A DNA stretch of 64,000 nt. Origin: Karalla daura (lineage: Eukaryota; Chordata; Actinopteri; Chaetodontiformes; Leiognathidae). Both the position numbers and the translations under genes were made by a program. Where the stretch lies: positions 8,170,497 through 8,234,496 of the forward strand of contig CM055188.1 in the NCBI GenBank assembly GCA_029224185.1, written 5' to 3'. A model generated the notes under the pieces. The model was not told the origin of the DNA. It saw only the letters and a program-made list of their open reading frames with translations, and did no database searches. Below, one piece after another: positions 13,010-26,620 of this stretch (the first letter of the stretch is position 1; the number at the start of each line of letters is the position of its first letter).

Positions 13010-15680
13010 AACACCTGACTGTTTCTCCCCTAACCCAGTTATATCTGACCACTCTTTAATCACTTTCAACTTCCTTCTAGCCGGTCATGTGAGAAAGAAT
13101 AGCAGTATATATACACAACATTTAACTGAAAGCGTCTTAGCAAACTTTAAGGAAGCTATTCCCTATTACCTCTATTTACCTCTCTGCTACGAAAGCCAGA
13201 ATGCCTCCCTCATTGATCATCTTGCTGATAGCTTTGTCACCTTCCTTCACGAGACTCTTGACTCGGCTGCACCCCCAACTAAAAGACTATCTCTAGACCA
13301 AGATCTGCCCCTGGTATATGCCAGAAGCTCGCCACCAGCAGCTAGCACGTAAATTAGAGAGGAAATTGCGTTCGACCAAAAACACCAGTATTTTTCTAAC
13401 CTGGAACGGTAGTCTGAAGACTTACAGGCTGGCTCTGTGTAATGCCAGAGCCAGATACTACTCCTCTCTAATTGAGGAATATAAGGATAACCCCAGGTTT
13501 CTGTTCAGCGCTGTAGCCAGGCGGACTCACATCTCAGCAGTGGCGACTTTATGAACTACTTCAACGACAAGAACCACATAGCATCTACAGCAATTAATCT
13601 ACCCGCTGTTGCAGCTATTCAGGTTACAGATGGGGATACAGGCAGGTCACTATCTTCATTCAACCCCATTGACCTGCATCAGCTGACTACTATCGTCTCC
13701 TCTAAATCATCGACCTGCCTCCTAGACCCAATTCCTACAAAGCTGTTAATGGAAGTGCTGCCTTTAATCACCACCTCCTTACTTGACCTCATCAACCTGT
13801 CCCTAACAACAGGTTACATTCCTCTTATTTCAAAGTTGCAATAATGAAACCCCTCCTTAAGAAACTGTCCCTTGATCCAGGAACTCTAGAAAACTACAGG
13901 CCGATCTCTAATCTTATCTTCGTCTCAAAAATCCTTGAGAAAATCATTGCCAACCAGCTCTGCGAACACCTTAATAACAATACACCTTAATAACAATAGT
14001 TTATTTGAATCCTTCCAGTCTGGTTTTAGAATGAATCATAGCACTGAGACTGCGCTGGTTAAAGTCACTAATGACCTCTTAATGGCATCTGACCATGGTC
14101 TTGTTTCAGTGCTTGTCTTGTTAGAGCTCAGTGCTGCTTTTGATACAGGTGACCACTAGATCTTACAAAGAGACTGGAATATCAACTTGGAATCAGAGGC
14201 ACTGCTTTAGACTGGTTCAGGTCCTATCTTTCAGATCGATATCAGTTTGTTTGTGTCAATGATAAACAATCTCCACGTTCTAAAGTTAGCCACAGGGTTC
14301 CACAAGGATCTGTGTTCGGTCCAGTTCTTTTCTCTTCATATATGCTCCCGCTAGGTGATATCTTCAGAAGTCATTCTATGGATTTCCACTGTTACGCTGA
14401 CGACACCCAATTATAACTATCTATCAAGCCGGGCGAGCTCAACCGTCTACAGCAGCTTCAGTCCTGCCTTGATGACATTAAGGCCTGGATGACTAATAAT
14501 TTCCTCCTTCTGAACTCTGAAAAAACAGAGTTACTGCTCATAGGTCCAAAACACCTACATGACTATATCTGATGCCTTAGCACTACAAAGTAGTTTTGCT
14601 ACTCCTGCTGCCACCACTGTAAAGAACCTAGGTGTTAGCTTTGATCAAGACCTGTCTTTTAGCTCACACGTGTTACTTCCAGGCTGGACTACTCTTTACT
14701 GGCTGGATGCTCCAACAGGTCGCTGAGAACTCTGCAGCTCATTCAGAACATGGCAGCTCGTGTCCTGACTAAAACCAGAACAGGAGAGATCATATCTCTC
14801 CTGTTCTGGCCTCATTGCACTGGCTTCCTGTACCATTCAGGATTCAATTCAAAATCCTTCTCCTTGTCTATAAAGGTCTTCATGGTCTGGCACCCTCTTA
14901 TATCTCAGACCTGATAAAACCCTATTGCCCCACTAGGACACTTCGTTCTCTGAATACAGGCCTACTGGTGGTTCCACGAATCTCTAAGTCTAGATGGGGA
15001 GCCAGAGCCTTCAGCTACCAAGGCCCTCTGCTGTGGAACCATCTACCAGTTTCAGTCCGGGAGGTAGACACCCTCTCTACCTTCAAGAGTAGGTTAAAAA
15101 CCCTCCTTTTTGACAGAGCTTACAGATAAATCCTAGAAGAGCTGCTTTAGGTTGAGTCTGCTGGGGGTCCCCGGCACACTGAGCGCTGAGATCTTCTCTG
15201 CTCTCTCTGTGGGTGTGAATCGGGTTCACATTCCCTCTAGCTTCTCACTCTCCTCTTGGTCTCTCCCCTTCTGTTCTCCACCTCCTCCTCTTCCTCCCTC
15301 TCCTCCTCCTCCACCACTTCTTCCTCTCCTTTCTGATTCTGTGACTACACAAGACTTACATATGGACCAGGGACTGTGTGACCCCAGAGTGTCTGTGCAT
15401 TTTTTCCCTCCCAGATCCCATAGATGCTGAGCTCGATCCAGGGCTCCGTCCTTCCACCCGGCTCTTCCCACTGCAGTTCTTCCAGCTTTCTACTCTGAAC
15501 TGATTCAACTTCTGATTTGTTTATATTCTGAACTGTTAGCCATCAGTACTGTTTTGCTTGTGCCCGCATGTCTGTCCTGGGTGAGGATCCCCTCTAACCC
15601 TGAGGGTTCTCCCATTTTTTTTCCTTGTCAGGGTTTTTTCTTGGGAGTTGTTTCTCAGTCTTTGCGAGGGTCTAAGGACA
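13010..15680 (+). mobile_element. Degenerate L2/CR1-type LINE
   Basis: A 5'-truncated, broken non-LTR retrotransposon in the sense orientation of ephb2. It opens with the end of an AP-type endonuclease (VISDHSLITF, the SDH motif at 13044-13052). Reverse transcriptase pieces follow: an altered motif A, AFDTGDH, ending near 14158; the motif B core VPQGS at 14297-14311; and the catalytic YADD at 14393-14404, followed three codons later by a stop. After an internal deletion near 14670 comes SRLDY-LLAGCSNRSLRTLQ and the C-terminal HWLPVPFRIQFKILLLVYKG region, open from 14815 to 15129. The 3' UTR (15130-15680) carries the pyrimidine-rich and GTCTAAGGAC-type tail usual in fish L2 copies. Frames are broken several times, including by a 16-bp tandem duplication at 13966-13997. 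The clade name is from motif recognition only. Confidence 0.9.
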
Positions 15681-15901
15681 AAAATGAACCACAGAGACAT
15701 CGCACACCATTTTTACAAGGTCTCAAAATTTGCAACACATCGAATAGAGCCAAAAACATATGAGATGTGTATCATGGAAGTACATACACAGATCCTGTAG
15801 TAGTGATAACACAACACTGATGTAAACCCTTTGCCTTGTTTCACAAGTTTGCAATTTGGTTTTACATAGATTAGCCAGGAGAGTGCATCAGTTTCACCAA
15901 C

Positions 15902-16048
<147 letters not shown>

Positions 16049-19000
16049 GTTTTAATTTTATTGAAGAAAATATACAAATTGTTCAAAAGAAAAATATGGT
16101 CAATGACAGTGACTGGTTGCCTTTAATCTTTTAAAAGTAGGCTATACACATGTAATTTAAAAGACCGCTTGTTATATGTTTGTTTGAATCATATTGCGTT
16201 GCCTCACATTGCCCTGCATGTGCTCTCCTTGCTGTAGAGGGACTCCCTCTGCTCCCAAAAACTCCAGTCAGACAGGCAAGGTGCACATAGGCTACACTCT
16301 GTTCATAGACTATACTGTATAGGCTATCCAATCCCGTCTGGGCTGGCTCCATCATAATGCCAGGCCTTGAGATCATGAATTGATCTTAAAATCCTAAAGA
16401 GCTACCCTTCTGATCTGCAAAATCAGCACTGGAATTTCTGTAACTGCAGGTAAGAAGTTATCTGCCATTGAGAGAGTGTCAAAGTTTTCAGTAGTTACCA
16501 TATCCATATGTGCATACCTTTCATATTAAAATCTGTAAATACAAAGACTTCACTATTAGTCTCTGTAATAGACTAATAGATAAGAACCACTGAGGATCTG
16601 CCAAGTGACATGGAGCTGATGTATGGCCACCTTAAAGAGCGGGGTTAAGTGGTCAGTGTTTTCCTCTCAAGACGAGCTGAGAGATGTGTGAACATCAGGT
16701 CGGACCTCCTGACCTGCTGAAGCACTGACAACAGCAGCCATTTAGAAATAGACTTATGGCGGCAAAGGAGCAGCGTACTGTGGAAGGGAAACTGAGGTCT
16801 GTGTAGTCAGAACATATGACCACTGATTTATGACTGCAATTCACAATTTGAGTCTGTTAAATAATGTTTTAGGAATTACAATGAAAACAAATATGCAAAA
16901 ACCAGTCTGCATGTAACTTTGGAGACAAAGCATAGACTTGGCCAGTCCAAATTCAGTGTTTGGGAATAGGGTAAAAGATGGGATTGTTCTTTTAGTTTCA
17001 CATGTTGAACATTAGTAGTGGACAGTGGTAATTGGAGATGACTGCAGCAGACAGTTTTACTTAAGTCTGTGTGTATGTGCAAGTCTTTCCTTTCTATGAA
17101 GCCTGGTCTCCTGCAGGATTTGGCTCCAATGGCCTCTCTCATAGTAATTGAATGCAGAGAGTGGGTGTCATTTGTCCGCTGTCCCCCAAGGGAAGGTAGT
17201 CTTGCTTTGACAGATTTCCCACAACTGCAAATAGGGCGACTGTGCCTGGAGAGTTTTCCACCAGGTTTCTCTCCCTGCTTTTGTGTGAATAATTTATTTA
17301 CCTCTGTCAGTGATAGAGTGCTAATATGTAATGTGTCTCAGGATTGTGGTGCTAGTTCAAGTTAATTCACGCACTGTAATGACAAAACGTGATAAATACC
17401 CAGTTCATGTCATGTCGAAACAATGAAACCGTTAAATCTGTGTGTGTTCGCTATGTTCATTCTTTACTGATGTGTCTCCATGTCCCAAATGCCAGATGAA
17501 GAACAGTCACATTTCTGCTGCATACACCATGCACAGCCACAACTTGTGTTCTCTGTTAAAAGCTCTCTGTCAATGATAAAGTAATACTCGATTGATTGAC
17601 AAATAGTGAATGACTATAAAATTCCTAAAATAACCTCATGAGATGCAGTAATGTATGCAGTCTTTTGGTTTGGGCTCATTTCTTTCTTCTTTCTTTAGTC
17701 TTCCAAGTAATTGTTTTACAGTCAGCCAGTGCTATATATGACTGAAATGACTAAAATTAGCAACTTGTCGTTTTGAGCAAGTCTTTTGCCAGTCTGACTT
17801 ATTTATTACAACGTGTTGATGACCACTGGCCATTGAGAATGTAGTTGTGGTTCAAAGTCACTTTTAACAATCACTTCAGGGATATAACTGAAGTGAAGGT
17901 CTGTTTTGAAATGATGACAGAAAATAGAATAGAAGCATAGAATATTCCTTGGAATAGAATATTCCTTTTTTTCATCCCACATTGGAAAAATTTCAAGTCT
18001 AGATTTACAAGTCTAGAATGATGTTTGCTAACTGAGGGCTTTGATAATTAGTTGTTGCACAGAGGGTCAAGGATGACTATACTTCAATGATTTCACAGCT
18101 AAGTGAAGTAAAAACTGTCTTTGGCGAGTCGTTTTAGTTGCTAAAATAACTGCAGTCAATAATGTAGCTTCAACTGCGTTTCACTTGGCTTTACAGATAA
18201 AGCAGGGACGCACTGTCACAGGCACATATGGATTGCAGGTCAGCTGAACTTTTCTATCTCTCCCCTGAAGTGGCAGTGAAGGTATTGATTCTGGAGCTCA
18301 TTCCCAGTGACCGTCACTGAACCACGTATCACACCAGAGGAGGAGAGGAGCATCTGAAATATACTTCTTTACCGTCCACAACACAGAGCAAACCATTTAA
18401 ATCTATATTCACTTTTCTTTGGAAGATGTTTGGCTCTCAATATTGTGGCTTTTTCAAAACTTTAAAGGTAAACCAGTTTCTGGCTTATATTTGAAAGTAG
18501 TTTTGGTTACAATGCAGAAGTGGTCAAACAACAGACCAAAGGCAGAGAAACTTGCAGGATGATTAAGTTGTAAGGAATTTCTTCAGCAGAAGCCCAGCTG
18601 CACATAACTGATCTACATTAAACATGCATTATGCTAACGGCAGGTATACACAATCTCATCTAAAACAAAAACTGTTCAGTGTACTATTAAAAGAGACTGA
18701 ATTATGTGACCACATTATGTCTCTCCTCTTTTAAGAAACTAAATAATATGTAAATGCAGGTGGTGACAGTTAAGTCAGATGAAAGTGCATCCTTTTCTTG
18801 GAATAACAGATAGGTGACATACAACAGGTTAAACCAAATACTGAAAATGATTTGCCAATGTTATTCAATCCAAGATCATTAGACTCAGGACTCCAATGAG
18901 AGTAATTAAAACATGAAACAGTTTCTTTTTGTCTGGAGCCAGTGGTGCATTCTGTTTCACACCATTGGTTTTTTATTGTAAGGCTATGTGTCTGTTTGCA

Positions 19001-21853
19001 GAGAAATGGAGCAGTTTGTGCCATGGGAAAAACCTCTTGCTAGTAATGCCGCTTACATGAAAATCAGCTCTTGGTGTTTCTTTGGTTGAGCATTCATTTT
19101 ATTTATATTATAGTAATCCATCAGATGATGTAGTCTTATATTAGGCTCTTGATTTCAACACCCTGAGTAGAAGAAAAACAAAGTTTTGCCAAATGTAACA
19201 GGATCCTGATAGAGTAAGCTGGAGTTTTTGTTTCCATCATCATCTGAGGGCAGATCATCTCCTTTAACTAATCCATCTTGACATCCACCACCAGGGTTAC
19301 CTCCACCTTCTGTACTTAAAACACATGACCACCCTTTTACAGCGCTCTCAGTAAAGAGCCAGGGGAAAAAGCTGTGAAAATGAAGACGTTTCTTCTAATT
19401 TCACACTCTGTGCTTGATCGTTAGGCTCTTATTATGCCCCATTTGCTTCCCTCCACTGGCTGTGATGAAAGCGGGGCAAAGGGGCCATGACAGGACAAAA
19501 AGGGGCCCTCCATCAAAACACATTTTGTTTGGGGTCTTTTTTAGCCTGGCTCAACCCTTCCCCCTGCATCACTGCCAACACTTTCCCCTGCAGTTTCTCC
19601 TGTCTGCATCCCTCATTAGCAGCAACCCCCACCTGTCTTCACATTCATTTTATTAAACTGCAATTGTCCGACACTCGGTAGAGGCAGACTGTCCGATCTT
19701 GTTTAATTGGCCCACAGCCTCCCCACTGCTCCTCAACAAGTGAGGAGGTCAATGGCTGCTCATGACCTATGATGATGATGTCTGCTAGTACGGACCAAAA
19801 GACATATTTATCCTTTAGCCATACCCCCAAGAAGCTGTAGCTTGTGCAGACATGTAGTCAGTCCACAGTGCATTGTATGAGGATTGCATTCAAGGGTAGT
19901 CTGATATTCTTTTAGACTGTTCGAAGTGTTACTTCAGTGTCTGGTAGTTTTAGCATTTAAACATTTATTTTTTAAGTCTCTTAAAACTTATTGTAAACAG
20001 CTTTATGTAAGTGGATTCACTGTGTCTGATAAGTTGTTTTGACATTTTTTTCTCCCTTTTTTATTGTTGAGTTAGATTCTTATTACTCTCATTATTATTT
20101 TTGGCTCAACATCAGTATTTTCTGTTTAGGTTGGCTTGTGTGGTGGTTTGGGTTTGGGTTTTGGTCAAGCCAGCATCACACTAGCAATGATTAATTAGGA
20201 CATGGGAATTACGAACTAAAGCTGCTCCGATTAGTTAGAAAGTGTTTGATAGAGTGCCGGTTTGTAGCAAGAGGGGTGACTTTCTTCTCCCAACCTGTCA
20301 AAATCTGTCAAAATCCTCACTAAGTGGGCACTAATTTGAGAAATTATATCAGCTGTGAAGTGAAGAGTGAAGCGGGTAGGTAGAGCGCTGTAGACGGCAC
20401 AGAGTGCAGCTGATACAAAGTGGCTCTTGGGGGTTTAGGACATGGTTCTCTGGGTTGATTTGCCGAGGTAAAGATCATAACCTGCTTGCACAGAGTCCTT
20501 AAAGCTGGTTTGATCTATGGCCAGGGGGCAGGAAAACCACAGGCTGCATCTGGAGTCTCTGCATCTCTGTCCCTTTCAGAGTGATTTCTCCAATTGGTGT
20601 GCAATATGTGGAACTGAAGTTGATCAGAATAACTTGGAAACATGACGTAAAATTTTCCTCTTAATAATTCCATGTGTACAACATATTAAACTTGTAATGT
20701 GATTACGTGTACAACGTTGTTGTGTTTCTGTAGTATGTAAACTGTTTGCTTCTATTGTCTTTTATGTCTTCTATTGAGGCAATAAAGAAGCAGCATAAAC
20801 TTTCATAAATTGTACCCTCAATGATCTGTAACTACATTCTACATCTCCAATTTCTCATAAACCAATACAAGAGGTGAATGGTCTAAAATATAAATAAACT
20901 GAGAGAATTGGAGGTGGTAAACAAAAAAGCTTCCTGTCTGTAGGAAGGTTGTTTTTAGTTTCAGAAAATAAGATAAATTATTCCCCTTCTGTTAAATAGA
21001 CATGACATGGAAAACACATCAAGCCTTTAGTTACGGCTACACATCTGAAAGAAATTAAATAAATAAATAAGAAATGAGAAATTGATTGACGCTATAATCC
21101 AAGTTTGGTCTTAGAGTAAGTGGCAGCTTTATAATGCCATCCTCCGTTTGTAGGATTTACCTGTCAGTGTGAGACATTATACAAAGTGCCTGCTAACAGC
21201 TGACACTGAATACGTGTACTTAGTCTTAAAAATGCACTAAAAATGCAAGTTAACAGAGAGTAACAGCATATCTGTTCCGAGCGATTAAAAAGTGCACTGC
21301 TTGGAATTCAGAATGTGATGTGATCTTTCACTTTAAGTCAAGTCAAGAAATAGAGCTATAACAAGACTTGCTAATGAACATCCCAACAATTATGTTGTAA
21401 CTTTTTTTTTTTCATTTTAACCAGGTCAATCTTTGGACTTTTTTCTACTGAAACAGAGCTGTAACTAGACTTGTTAATCAACATGTATTACATAAATAGA
21501 TAAATATGGTGAGCAGGCTGGTTCTCGCTTGTCCAATATGACTCATGGATGCAAAAAGCCAGGCAAACTGGGTTTTTCAAGACATCTTGTCTCCCAGCAG
21601 CATGTAATCTTTTTAATCAAAATGTTGCCTTAAGCAGATTACTGCCAGTAATCAGAGTATTATAACTTGTGCATAATTAGTCATTGCTGCCATTGCAGCG
21701 TTATGATGATTTCTTTTATTTTTCTCTTACAGGAAAAATGTACTGCTATACAGCAGAATTGCACTCCAAGTGAATCAAATTAATTAGTTTATGTTTCAAT
21801 TGCAAAGTTCTCACTGAGATGTAAATATGTTTCTCTCTCTCTTTGACCAACAG

Positions 21854-22538
21854 TGGGAAGAGGTGAGCGGTTATGATGAAAACATGAACACCATCCGGAC
21901 ATACCAGGTCTGCAATGTTTTTGACAACAATCAGAACAACTGGGTAAGAACAAAGTACATTCGACGTCGTGGTGCTCAGCGGATTCATGTGGAGATGAAG
22001 TTCTCTGTGAGGGACTGCAGTAGCATACCTAACGTGCCAGGGTCCTGTAAAGAGACATTTAATCTCTATTACTATGAATCTGACGCCGACACAGCTACAA
22101 GAACCTCTCCAGCCTGGATGGAAAACCCATGGATCAAAGTTGATACCATTGCAGCAGATGAAAGTTTCTCCCAGGTGGACTTGGGGGGAAGGGTGATGAA
22201 GATCAACACTGAGATCCGGAGCTTTGGTCCTGTCTCTCGAAATGGCTTTTACCTGGCATTCCAGGACTACGGTGGCTGCATGTCGCTCATTGCTGTTCGT
22301 GTCTTTTACCGCAAGTGTCCTCGTATCATCACAAATGGGGCGTTGTTCCAGGAGACACTCTCGGGGGCAGAAAGCACCTCCCTGGTGGCTGCACGAGGTG
22401 TGTGCATCCCCAATGCAGAAGAGGTGGATGTGCCCATTAAGTTGTACTGCAATGGAGATGGAGAATGGATGGTGCCCATTGGACGCTGTATGTGCAAGGC
22501 TGGAAACGAGGCTGTAGAGAACGGGACTGTTTGTCGAG
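21854..22538 (+). CDS. ephb2: Ephrin type-B receptor 2, exon 3 (ephrin-binding domain)
   Basis: Exon of 685 bp, phase 0 to phase 1, between CAACAG and CGAG|GTATGT. It encodes 228 codons starting WEEVSGYDENMNTIRTYQV. The ephrin-binding jelly-roll contains the four expected cysteines (QVC; RDC and GSC; GGC), NPW, the DTIAADESFSQVDLGGR block and GFYLAFQDYGGCMSL. From FYRKCPR onward it is the start of the cysteine-rich region (ARGVC, LYCNGDGEW, GRCMCKAG). The residues NPW-KVDTIAADESFSQVDL, MENPW and IRRRGA match EphB2 better than EphB1, B3 or B4, or EphA members. One N-glycosylation sequon, NGT, lies at 22520-22528. The frame stays open past the donor to 22675, but the strong donor and the perfect junction with exon 4 show the exon ends at 22538. 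Confidence 0.98.
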
Positions 22539-25500
22539 GTATGTTTCACTCTCATTCTGTTTCCAATAAATCTGCTAAGCCTAATGAATGGGCTTGCTCT
22601 GCCATCATACAGTGTAATCCAAACACTAATGGATACAATGCAGACTGTTTATGTCTAGTGAAGTACTCACTGTAAGCTGCTCTATTAAAGTCCATTCAAG
22701 TGATGGCAAAAGCTATGGATATATGGCCATGCATTATTAAACAATAGAGAAGATATACACTTCTGAATACGGAAGTCCATATGATAATTCTGATGAGAGG
22801 TCGATCTGAAAATATACTGCTGCCTTTTGAAATTGTGACTGCAGCTTCTGTCATCATGAATGTCTTTGTTTATTTACAGTAGTTTATTTAACACATGATT
22901 TATTACAATTCTGCCAAGGACCTCTTCTCAAACCTCGTCTTTAAGGAGAGGTTCTAATCTTGTTTCACTTCATGTTGTCCTCCCCTCTCTCACACCTTTT
23001 TGAGCAAGCTTTTTCAATATTCAGGGTTTTTTCACATTTGAATCCTTGTTTCCTCATCATCTGATTTAAGAGAAAATTAAAATATGCCATCCACTCTGCA
23101 TCTATATATAGTTCAAGTACAGAAATTCAAAGAAAACATGGACAGCTATTTTCAGTGTGCAAAATCTTTGTGCTGACCTTTTGTTGGCAGAGTGCCTCCT
23201 TCCATCCAAGAGGACAAAGAGGATATTTCTCAAAATTACTTGCATTTCCCCATAATTTTGAATTCCTCACAGGAAAATTGATTTGGCTTTTCAAAATATC
23301 AATATACCCAGCATTTTACCTGCGCCATGTCCTGTCCCTGCTCTGGCAGGTGGTATTTGGTCAGCGTGCTTAGACATCCTGATCACTTGAAACAGTGTGA
23401 CAGTATGAAGCCTGTAGACTGGCACCGTGCTGCTCCAGCCCAACACAACAAACCACCCACCTGCGTTTCAGATCAGTGTGTTGCTGCCTCTCTTATGCAT
23501 GCCTGTAATTACAACACATCCCCCAGTGTCTGAGTGCTTGGAGGGGAATCGTGATGGGTACAGCCTCACAAACACTGCCAGTCCCCGTTCAATGACTACT
23601 AATGAGAACAGGCACCGGCTCCTCCTCATGGAATACAGACCTGTGAAGAGAGCCACTCTGCTGTCGCAGGCTACGGCGAATCCACATCCCCTCATAATTA
23701 CACAAAGCTGCTTGTTTTTTGACCTACATGTAATTCACCACATGTGGTGGAGTGGAACATCTCTGGGGCGTCCTCTGTCATGGTATTTTTTTGTGCTAAA
23801 CGGATTATACAATTAAACGCTGTCAGCTCAACAGGGAAGGCATGTTGATTCATTTATGTCTGCGCGCCACTGTGCATGAGACTTGTATCATTTTGCCTGA
23901 CATTTCTGACCAGTGTACCTGTTGCAAAGCAGCATTTTCTCTTCGTCCTCTTCTTCTTCTTGTCATTTCTGCTCTATTGGAAATAGCATGCTGCCCTCTA
24001 CTCCACCCGCATCTGCAGTAGTGACTAGTATAGATTCAAGCATGGCATGATAAAGTGAGGTGACCCTGACTAAAGGGGTAAATGTGTTCAAGAGACAGTT
24101 TGACTGTCCTTTTTTTTCCATTTGGCTTTCTCTGTTCACTTTATACATCAACTGAATATTAAGGCTTTATGAACACTTATCCGAGAGCACAGCTGTGGAT
24201 TTCAACAAAGCTCTATGCACCGAGGTGGATGTTTATGGCTCAGTGCAAACATATAAATAAATAAAACCATTATAGTAATAAAGGATATAATATCATGCAC
24301 CCCATTGTTCAGAAGCCCTTTTGATGGAAGGCTGCCACTAGTTGGTCTGTTCTGTAGTCATCTCCTGCAACACTGAAAGCCGATATCAGTGCTTCAAACT
24401 GTGGTCAGTCACTGCCATTCAACTGCCAGAAGTTGGATAATGAATTGATCTATGAAAGATGGGTCTTTGCCTGCTGATATTATGGGGTAATGAATTGATT
24501 TGTGAGAGGTGCCCTGGGAGGGTTTGTAAGATATCCTCTTTCATAGCTGGATTATGGAGCTACAGAGACAGCATGAGGCAGTCAAGATGAAAGAGACTAT
24601 TTGTACTGTTATATTAATAACGCAAGCATTGCTTTGTTCCAACATCTCTGCAACTAAACGTGTAATTACGCATGTAACAATTAAATCCCTGGCAGGGATC
24701 CCAGCAAATAATTATGCTGTCATGAAATCTGTCAAAATATTGACAGTAGAAGTGGGTGCTTACATCAAATTGCTGAGGCATTTTTCCCTGCGATCTGTCT
24801 TACATGTGAGATTAAGTTTCCTCTCTAAAAAGTGCTGGGCGAGAAGGAGCTACACTGGGGATTTTCAATCGAGACAGCACTGAAAAACGAGATGCCTTTT
24901 CTCAGCCCTTCTCAGCATTAAGGAGAAGGTGCACCACAGACACACCCATGGTCCTGTTCGCCCATGTTGTTCATTCTAGAATGAAAAGCACTTTCCTCAA
25001 TGAGGCACAATGAGAGCCATGTTCATGGGTGAGATTGCAAGCTATGCCAAACAAAGACAATGTGTGTTTTTTCACTGTAATCACATCATCTATCCCAATG
25101 CTATTATGAGTTCAAGGGTCTCCACCGTGGGAGTGTGGCACATGACATAGAGCGATTAGGATTTGGGTGGAAACTATCTGTCACGGTGATGCATACTGTA
25201 TAGCCTTATCCACATCCATCTATTTTACTCTTACTAACAATATTGGAGGAATGATACCACAATAAAATGTGAGATTATTTATTCATTACTTTAATATATA
25301 CGTATATATATTTAGTATATATTTTACTTCTTTGTACTTAATATTGTTACAATTTCAACACCTACAGAGTAGTTCTGTATAATTTTTAACTCCAAAGTTG
25401 TCTTGTATGTATGTCAAGTAAAAAAAAACAATTTCAGCCACTATGCAGCCACTTCCAGTAACTCATTGTTCTGGCTACTGCTTTCCTCTGATTGGCTAAT

Positions 25501-25633
25501 CAGTGAATGACTCTTCATAGGCAGATGAGTCCCACCTTCCACCAATTCTTGTTTAACTTGCTATGTTGTCCTGCTGCCAAGCTCTGCACATACTGTAGTG
25601 TGGCTGTGTGTCGGTGTGCCACTTTTCTCCTCT

Positions 25634-25658
25634 GAGAGAGAGAGAGAGAGAGAGAGAG
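25634..25658. repeat. (GA)n microsatellite
   Basis: Pure GA dinucleotide run of 25 bp, preceded by TCTCCTCT, so a short purine tract abuts a pyrimidine tract. Confidence 0.95.
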
Positions 25659-26520
25659 CAAAGCACAGTTGGAGTGTCGCGAACCTTGTTTCTTTGGTAT
25701 GGGAGCAGTGGTGGATGCTGGTCTGGGGCGGGGCTCTAGCATTTGTCAAGGTCTGTCCTGACTGGGCTGTAATACCTGAAGTCAGCTTTGCACAGATCTC
25801 GCAGAGATCTCATTACATCTCGTTGAGGGAGACTGAAGAGCATGTGGAACTCTTTGGTGGGTTATAGCTCATGTTGTTCAACTTTGCAGAGGTTCACTAT
25901 GGACTGATGATATTATGAGACTGTAAATACATTCTGGAATATGGAACAGCACAATATGTCTCCATTCACCTGAATACTGCCATATTTGGGATAAGCTTTC
26001 ATTGGAACAAGGCATTTTGAGTATTCCAATTACACAGAATACTTATAAACACCTTACCAGTGTTGCAGTTATTGTGCCATTGAGCTAGGCACATCGTCTC
26101 AGTTCCTTCCCATTTTAAGTTACAGTTATAATTTGCTGTGGATAAAAGTGTACCAAATTGGGGTGAATCTAATTTAAGTATGAGGCAGTGTTGCAAAAAA
26201 GCCAAATAACACTTATGGGCACAGTCCTTGCTATATTTCAATAATACGTATGATACAGTATGGTGATGAATATGTGTGAATATTGCTTTCTCTCCTTTCT
26301 TTCTCAATGTCCCAGAGCGGTCACTCTTGTCTGCTGCTCCGTAACTACACTCACTCGCCTGGGCTCAAAGTACAACAGAGTGATATCACGTGTCATTGCT
26401 AACAACAGTTTAAAAATATATATATATATTTTTTCAAATGCAGTATGTATAATTTTAACTGATTTAGCACCAAAAGACCTATTTAGTACCGGTATACTGA
26501 ACAAGCCTACTTCAACCTAA

Positions 26521-26620
26521 TGTGGCTGGACTGTATGGTACAACTCATGTTGTCATTGCTTCATCTTATGACTGTACTCCAGCCACACGATTAGTTGGCA
26601 CAGGGCAACTCATGTTGTCA
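26521..26620. repeat. Small inverted plus direct repeat unit
   Basis: TGTGGCTGGA at 26521-26530 is perfectly inverted at 26578-26587 (TCCAGCCACA). The 15-mer CAACTCATGTTGTCA occurs directly at 26541-26555 and 26606-26620, 65 bp apart. The combination could be a remnant of a small mobile element or a local duplication; no coding content. Confidence 0.5.

Noticed and set aside
15152..15471. Overlapping Pro/Ser-rich and Gly-rich frames
   Set aside because: They fall in the pyrimidine-rich 3' UTR of the L2-like LINE.
17938..17968. Duplicated GAATATTCC resembling heat-shock elements
   Set aside because: The GAA/TTC units are not in the 5-bp register needed for a heat-shock element.
21854..22538. 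Assignment to ephb1, ephb3, ephb4 or an EphA gene
   Set aside because: NMNTIRTYQV, IRRRGA, MENPW and VDLGGRVMKINTE agree with EphB2 and differ from what I know of the other members.
21746..22555. 269-codon antisense frame over exon 3
   Set aside because: Shadow of the conserved ephb2 exon on the other strand; no independent features.
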